Shown here: positions 59,711 through 64,000 of the stretch, piece by piece
How positions within the stretch are numbered: position 1 is the first letter of the stretch
Layout: every line of letters starts with the position of its first letter
Program-made: the position numbers and the translations under genes
The notes under the pieces: model-generated
Database searches by the model: none
What the model was told of the DNA's origin: nothing
Seen by the model: the letters and a program-made list of their open reading frames with translations, nothing else
From: Gordonia soli NBRC 108243
GTDB lineage: Bacteria; Actinomycetota; Actinomycetes; Mycobacteriales; Mycobacteriaceae
Assembly (NCBI RefSeq): GCF_000334455.1
Contig: NZ_BANX01000018.1
Coordinates: forward strand, 46,278-110,277
Direction of reading: 5' to 3'
Length of the DNA stretch: 64,000 bases

Positions 59711-60915
59711 GAGCGGGGTGGACGTGTGTCGATCCGCTCCAGGTAGCTGCGGAGATTACGGACGGTCTCACCCGCGGAGTCGCCGCCGAACTTGTCGAGC
59801 GCTGCCTGCGCGACCACGAGCGCGACCATCGCCTCGGCGACGACGCCGGCAGCCGGGACGGCGCACACGTCGGAGCGCTGATGGATGGCGCTCGCCTGCT
59901 CGCCGGTGGACATGTCGACCGTCGACAAGGCGCGTGGCACCGTCGAGATCGGCTTCATCGCCACCCGGACGCGGAGATCCGCGCCGTTGGTCATTCCGCC
60001 TTCGAGGCCACCTGCGCGGTTGGTCGACCGCAGGATGCCGTCGGGCCCGGGGACGATCTCGTCATGGGCGAGGCTGCCGCGCCGGCGGGCCGTCTCGAAG
60101 CCGTCACCGACCTCGACCCCCTTGATGGCCTGGATGCCCATCAGTGCACCCGCGAGGCGGGCGTCGAGTCGGGTCTCGCCGCTCACGTGCGACCCGAGTC
60201 CGACCGGCACCCCGGTGGCGACCACCTCGACGACTCCACCGAGCGTGTCGCCGTCCTTCTTGGCGGCCTCGATCTCGGCGATCATCGCGGCTTCGGCGGT
60301 CGCATCGAAGGCGCGCACCGGACTCTCGTCGATCGCCGCGAGGTCGCCGGCGGTCGGCGACGGTCCGACGTACGGCTCGCTGGCGCCGATGCAGATCACG
60401 TGCGACAGGACCTCGATGCCGAGGACCTGGCGCAGGAAGTTACGTGCCACCGTGCCCGCCGCGACACGCGCAGCGGTCTCACGGGCACTCGCGCGCTCCA
60501 GGACCGGGCGTGCGTCGTCGAAGTCGTACTTGAGCATGCCCGAGTAGTCGGCGTGCCCCGGGCGCGGACGCGTCAGGGGGGCGTTGCGGGCACTTCCGGC
60601 CAACTCCGCCTCATCGACCGGGTCGGCGGCCATCACCGTCTCCCACTTCGGCCACTCGGTGTTCCCGATCTCGACCGCGACCGGACCGCCCATGGTCTGA
60701 CCATGGCGCACGCCGCCCAGGACCGTCACCTGATCGGCCTCGAACTTCATCCGCGCGCCGCGCCCGTATCCCAGGCGTCGGCGCGCCAACTGCTCGGCGA
60801 TGTCGGACGAGGTGACCTCGACCCCGGCGACCATCCCCTCGACGATGGCGACCAGGGCCGGACCATGGGATTCTCCGGCGGTTATCCAGCGCAACACAGT
60901 GTTCGATTCTTCCAT
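59707..60915 (-). CDS. aroC: Chorismate synthase
   Basis: 402 residues. It converts EPSP to chorismate using reduced FMN. Signatures: [19 protein letters not shown] near the start, [48 protein letters not shown], and the C-terminal [16 protein letters not shown]. The ATG at 60913-60915 has GGTGGA six bases upstream. A GTG six codons on (60895-60897) would give the exact mycobacterial start and cannot be excluded. Confidence 0.96.
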
Positions 60916-60954
60916 GCCGGGTCCACCCGACCCGCACCCCGTCGGTGCCGGCGA

Positions 60955-61401
60955 TCACCACCCGACCATCCAGGCGAGCGCGGCAGTCACCAGGGCCGGC
61001 CCGTGCGGGCGCGCCCCGGCCGCCGACTCGGGAGCCTCGTCGCCCTGACCAGTCGATCGGCCGCGCCGAGCAGAGTCATCCGACAGCAGGTGGACGACGA
61101 CCGTGATCGCTGCGGCGGTCATGACGGTGACCGCCGCGATGCCGACGTCGGCAGTCAACCCGCCGACCGCGAACGCCAGCTTCGGATCACCCCCACCACA
61201 GTGTCCGACCCACCACGCGGCGAGGTAGGGCGCCGCCGCGGCGACTGCGGCGCCGATGACGATGGGGCGATCGGACCCCATCGCCACGACCCCACACACG
61301 CCGGGCCAGAGGACGGCATTGGGGATGCGGCCGGTCCGGGCGTCGCGGACGGCGACGAGAACGAGCCACGCGACGACGATCGGTGAGACCAGGACGCTCA
61401 T
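60955..61401 (-). CDS. Small A24-type prepilin peptidase-like membrane protein
   Basis: 148 residues with four or five membrane helices. Both aspartates of the type IV prepilin peptidase active site are present: Asp20 in VRDARTGRIPN and Asp72 in GHCGGGDPKLAFA (the G-x-G-D-type motif). The cytosolic methylase domain is absent. Such small A24 proteins usually process pilin-like precursors for Flp/Tad pili, but no pilus genes lie here; it is embedded between aroC and aroE, the same as in mycobacteria (Rv2551c position). The C-terminal loop is Arg/Ser/Ala-rich. Confidence 0.85.
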   Translation of the reverse strand: MSVLVSPIVVAWLVLVAVRDARTGRIPNAVLWPGVCGVVAMGSDRPIVIGAAVAAAAPYLAAWWVGHCGGGDPKLAFAVGGLTADVGIAAVTVMTAAAITVVVHLLSDDSARRGRSTGQGDEAPESAAGARPHGPALVTAALAWMVGW

Positions 61402-61489
61402 GGACGTCAGTGTCGTCGGCGATGCGCTCGGAACCGTCCGGAGATCGGGAGACTGTGGAAGGAATCGAGGGTGTGGACGGGTCGACGGA

Positions 61490-62341
61490 TCAGCGGACGC
61501 CGACGACGTCCGCCATCGCCGCCCGCGGCGCCGGTTCGCCGGTGAACAGCTCGACCTGCCGGTATGCCTGATTGAGCAGCATCACCAGACCTCCGACGAC
61601 CCCGCCCCCTCTCTCGGAGACGGCGGCGGCGAGCGGTGTCGGCCACGGGTCGTAGATCACGTCGACGAGATGCGACGCGGCGGAGAGCGCACCGATGAGC
61701 GGTTCGGCCGCAGTGGCGGGCACGGTGGAGACCACGACGCCGGAATCCGCCACGGCGCCGGCGAGTTCGAGGGTTGGGGCAAATCCGGTCACCGAGGCGA
61801 CCACCCCGAGCCGGTCCGCGAGATCGAGGACGGGCTGCGCACGACCGGCATCACGGGCGACGACCCGGATCGATGTGAACCCCGAGTCCACCAGTGCGGC
61901 GACGGTCGGCAGCGCGGTCCCGCCCGCGCCGACGACGACAGCACGAGGGTTCGTGGCGGCCTCGACGCCGAGTTCATCGAGCGCCCCGGTCATCCCGTCG
62001 ATGTCGGTGCAGTCGGCCACCCAACCGTCGGCCGTGCGGACAAGGGTGTTGGCGGACCCGACCAGGCGGGACCGTTCGGTGGCCCGTGCGGCGTGCGCCA
62101 GCGCGGCCAGTTTGCCCGGCATGGTCACCGACAACCCGACATAGATATCGTCGAGGCCGTCGACGACGCCCGGCAGTTCCTCCGCAGAGCACTCGATGCG
62201 CTCGTACGTCCAGCCGACGAGGCCGAGCGCGAGGTACGCCGCGGCGTGGAGGTCCGGCGAGCGAGAATGCGAGATCGGCGATCCGAGGACGGCCGCCTTG
62301 CGCGGACCCGGGATCGCCAGCGCGCGGATCGATTCGGTCAT
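61490..62341 (-). CDS. aroE: Shikimate dehydrogenase
   Basis: 283 residues. It reduces 3-dehydroshikimate with NADPH. The substrate site has VLGSPISHSRSPDLHAAAY and VTMPGKLAAL with the catalytic Lys, GSANTLVR, and CTDIDGMTGAL with the catalytic Asp. The nucleotide motif is VVGAGGTALPTVAAL. It lies 39 bp after mltG and 88 bp before the A24 gene. One oddity: VTMPGK replaces the common VTMPHK, as in mycobacteria. Confidence 0.94.
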   Translation of the reverse strand: MTESIRALAIPGPRKAAVLGSPISHSRSPDLHAAAYLALGLVGWTYERIECSAEELPGVVDGLDDIYVGLSVTMPGKLAALAHAARATERSRLVGSANTLVRTADGWVADCTDIDGMTGALDELGVEAATNPRAVVVGAGGTALPTVAALVDSGFTSIRVVARDAGRAQPVLDLADRLGVVASVTGFAPTLELAGAVADSGVVVSTVPATAAEPLIGALSAASHLVDVIYDPWPTPLAAAVSERGGGVVGGLVMLLNQAYRQVELFTGEPAPRAAMADVVGVR

Positions 62342-62380
62342 CGTCTCGCCCGTCAGCGGGTGGTGGCGACTACGCGCACG

Positions 62381-64000
62381 TCAGCCACATCCCGTCTGCA
62401 GCAGCTTGTTCTGGCAGGCGCGATCGCGGTTGACCCGATGCTGCTCGTAGGTGTCGGCGAACAACGTCGTGCCGGTGCGGTCGATGGTCACGAAGTAGAG
62501 CCACTGACCGACGGCGGGGTGTTCGGTCGCATCGAGGGCGCGCTGACCGACTGCCCCGATGGGCGTGGCCGGCAACCCCTTGTTGCGGTAGGTGTTCCAC
62601 TTGTTGTCCGCCTTGTACGCATCGCCGAAGACATCGATGTTGGTGACCTCGGCGGTGTAGTTGGCGGTCGAGTCCATCTCCAGACGCTGGTCCTTCGCCA
62701 ACCGATTGAGTATCACGCGGGCCACCTTGGCGTAATCGCCCGCCTGCGCGACCTCGCGCTCGACCACCGACGCGGCGACCAACGACTGGTACGGGGTCAG
62801 CCCGGAACCGTTGTCGGTGAGCAGACCCCACTGCTCGAACCGGCGCGTGCTCTGCGTGATCAACGACTTCAGGATCTCGCTCGCCGACTGTCGCGGATCG
62901 ACCGACTCCCAGGTGCCGGGGGCGATCAGACCCTCGATCCGACGATGATCGCCCGCGAGTTCGGCGGACACGGCACGGGCCCACTCGGGGATGCCCAGCT
63001 CGTCGGGCGATCCCTGTGCGGCGGCTTGTTCGAGCTGTTCCACCGAGACACCCTCACGCTGACCGTTGATGGTCACCGCGGTCGCATCGGCGATCATCTG
63101 GAAGATGCCAGGGGTGGTCTTGCCGTCGATGCCTTGTTTGCTGTCGAGTTGCAGCCCCTCCGGGATCACGACTCGGCCGACCCGGTGCGCGGTGCCGTCG
63201 GTGAGCATCTCCACCGCCCTGGTGGCCGGTATCTGCGTGCGCAATTTGTAGAGGCCGCCCGACATCGCCTGTCCGCCTGCGGCATCCAGGAACGCCTTGA
63301 CGCTGCCGACCACGTCGTCGTCGGCGAGGATCTGGCCGAAGTCCTGCAGGGTCGAGTTCTCGGGGATGTCGACCACCACATCGGCCGTCCCGGCGACGTT
63401 GTCGTAATCCTTGCTGGACTCGAGGAGTCCGGTCATCCGAGCGCCTACGTAGCCGACGCCGCCGACCAACGCGAGCAGGAAGACCATGACGACAACCAGG
63501 ACGGCGCGGCGTCGACCACGATTCGCCCCGGTCCGGCCACGCCGAGGCGGTGCCGACGCGTTGTCGCGCCGACCGCGAGAACGTCGGCCACGGTCGCGTC
63601 GCCCCGTCTCGTCCTCGAGATCGTCGACGAGGGCCTCCTGGCCGCCCGTGTCGAGAAAGTGCGTGCGGCCGACCGGCACCTCGTCCGGGTGCCCGTCATC
63701 GAGCACGGGGTCGAACGAGTCCTGGTCGGCGGTGTCGGGCTCCGGAGGCGCCGCACGGAACGGCCGACTGTCGACGCGATCGTCGACACGGATGCGTTCA
63801 CGCCGGCCTGTCTGGACGCCGTCCGGGCGGGGACCTGGCGGGACGCCCTCCGGGCGCTGCCCTGGCGGGACGCCCTCCGGGCGGGGCGGCACCGTGATCG
63901 GGCGCGCGCGCCGAGGTACCGCCGAGCGGAGGGGGTCGGTGTACTCGCCCGAGCGGTCCCATGCCGACTGTTCGGGATCGGCCGGTCCCCGACCGCGCCG
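62381..64000 (-). CDS. mltG: MltG endolytic murein transglycosylase, N-terminus beyond window
   Basis: The open frame runs to the window edge, so the start is missing; at least 539 codons are present. The visible N-terminus is a long cytoplasmic Pro/Arg/Gly-rich region with tandem RPEGVPPG units, then Asp-rich and Arg-rich stretches, one membrane helix (AVLVVVMVFLLALVGGVGYV), and an extracytoplasmic YceG/MltG domain. The catalytic Glu lies in LVAASVVEREVA; EMDSTANYTAE and NTYRNKGLPATPIGAVGQRAL are the conserved active-site segments. It cleaves nascent glycan strands and sets their length. It precedes aroE by 39 bp, as in M. tuberculosis (Rv2553c). An internal GTG at 63892 is a less likely start. 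Confidence 0.93.
   Translation of the reverse strand, partial: RRGRGPADPEQSAWDRSGEYTDPLRSAVPRRARPITVPPRPEGVPPGQRPEGVPPGPRPDGVQTGRRERIRVDDRVDSRPFRAAPPEPDTADQDSFDPVLDDGHPDEVPVGRTHFLDTGGQEALVDDLEDETGRRDRGRRSRGRRDNASAPPRRGRTGANRGRRRAVLVVVMVFLLALVGGVGYVGARMTGLLESSKDYDNVAGTADVVVDIPENSTLQDFGQILADDDVVGSVKAFLDAAGGQAMSGGLYKLRTQIPATRAVEMLTDGTAHRVGRVVIPEGLQLDSKQGIDGKTTPGIFQMIADATAVTINGQREGVSVEQLEQAAAQGSPDELGIPEWARAVSAELAGDHRRIEGLIAPGTWESVDPRQSASEILKSLITQSTRRFEQWGLLTDNGSGLTPYQSLVAASVVEREVAQAGDYAKVARVILNRLAKDQRLEMDSTANYTAEVTNIDVFGDAYKADNKWNTYRNKGLPATPIGAVGQRALDATEHPAVGQWLYFVTIDRTGTTLFADTYEQHRVNRDRACQNKLLQTGCG

Overview
The window is high-GC chromosomal DNA of a mycolic-acid actinomycete. Gene content, protein sequence and gene order follow the Mycobacterium tuberculosis blocks Rv1461-Rv1379 and Rv2533c-Rv2553c closely. 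The details (ppc next to the pentose phosphate genes, an intein-free SufB, a B-4DMT protein, a long MltG N-terminus) fit a Gordonia-like member of the Mycobacteriales. Genus is inferred from similarity remembered from family knowledge, not from a search.

Layout: (1) 1-2.3 kb, suf Fe-S operon head (sufR-sufB-sufD, minus strand), with a SufR-type operator on the sufR start. (2) 2.4-7.1 kb, mptB, an ABC exporter pair and ctaA (plus strand). (3) 7.2-9.9 kb, a conserved small protein, quinone reductase and ctaB. (4) 10.2-16.8 kb, pentose phosphate operon tkt-tal-zwf-opcA-pgl, then a 21-bp-periodic repeat array and convergent ppc. (5) 20-28.8 kb, secG, tpiA-pgk-gap, whiA-yvcK-rapZ and uvrC. (6) 28.9-34.4 kb, riboflavin genes with an FMN riboswitch, a LapA-like protein, ribD and rpe. 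(7) 34.4-43 kb, rsmB-fmt-priA-metK-coaBC-rpoZ-gmk-mihF, all minus strand. (8) 43.0-45.96 kb, an accessory island on the plus strand. (9) 46-54.9 kb, the complete pyr operon pyrR-pyrB-pyrC-(membrane protein)-carA-carB-pyrF, with a PyrR-binding hairpin in its leader. (10) 55-64 kb, nusB-efp-pepQ, a B-4DMT protein, the shikimate genes aroB-aroK-aroC-aroE with a small prepilin-peptidase-like gene, and mltG running off the end.

Almost everything is housekeeping metabolism in tightly overlapping operons (many ATGA, GTGA or TGATG junctions). The one clear break in the conserved backbone is between mihF and pyrF. There a three-gene plus-strand cassette encodes a small helical type VII-secretion-like partner, a 400-residue protein with a W-x-G motif and a His-rich C-terminal toxin-like domain, and a lipoprotein split by a frameshift in a run of eight C. 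It is preceded by about 730 bp without a gene and closed by a perfect 14-bp hairpin. This looks like a secreted toxin/immunity module and is the most interesting locus in the window.

Regulatory signals read directly from the sequence include the SufR operator, an FMN riboswitch with a possible Shine-Dalgarno-masking hairpin, a PyrR RNA site, and a recurring promoter layout (TANNNT six or seven bases before the start codon) predicting leaderless mRNAs for at least seven genes. No tRNA, rRNA, CRISPR array, insertion sequence or phage gene was seen.
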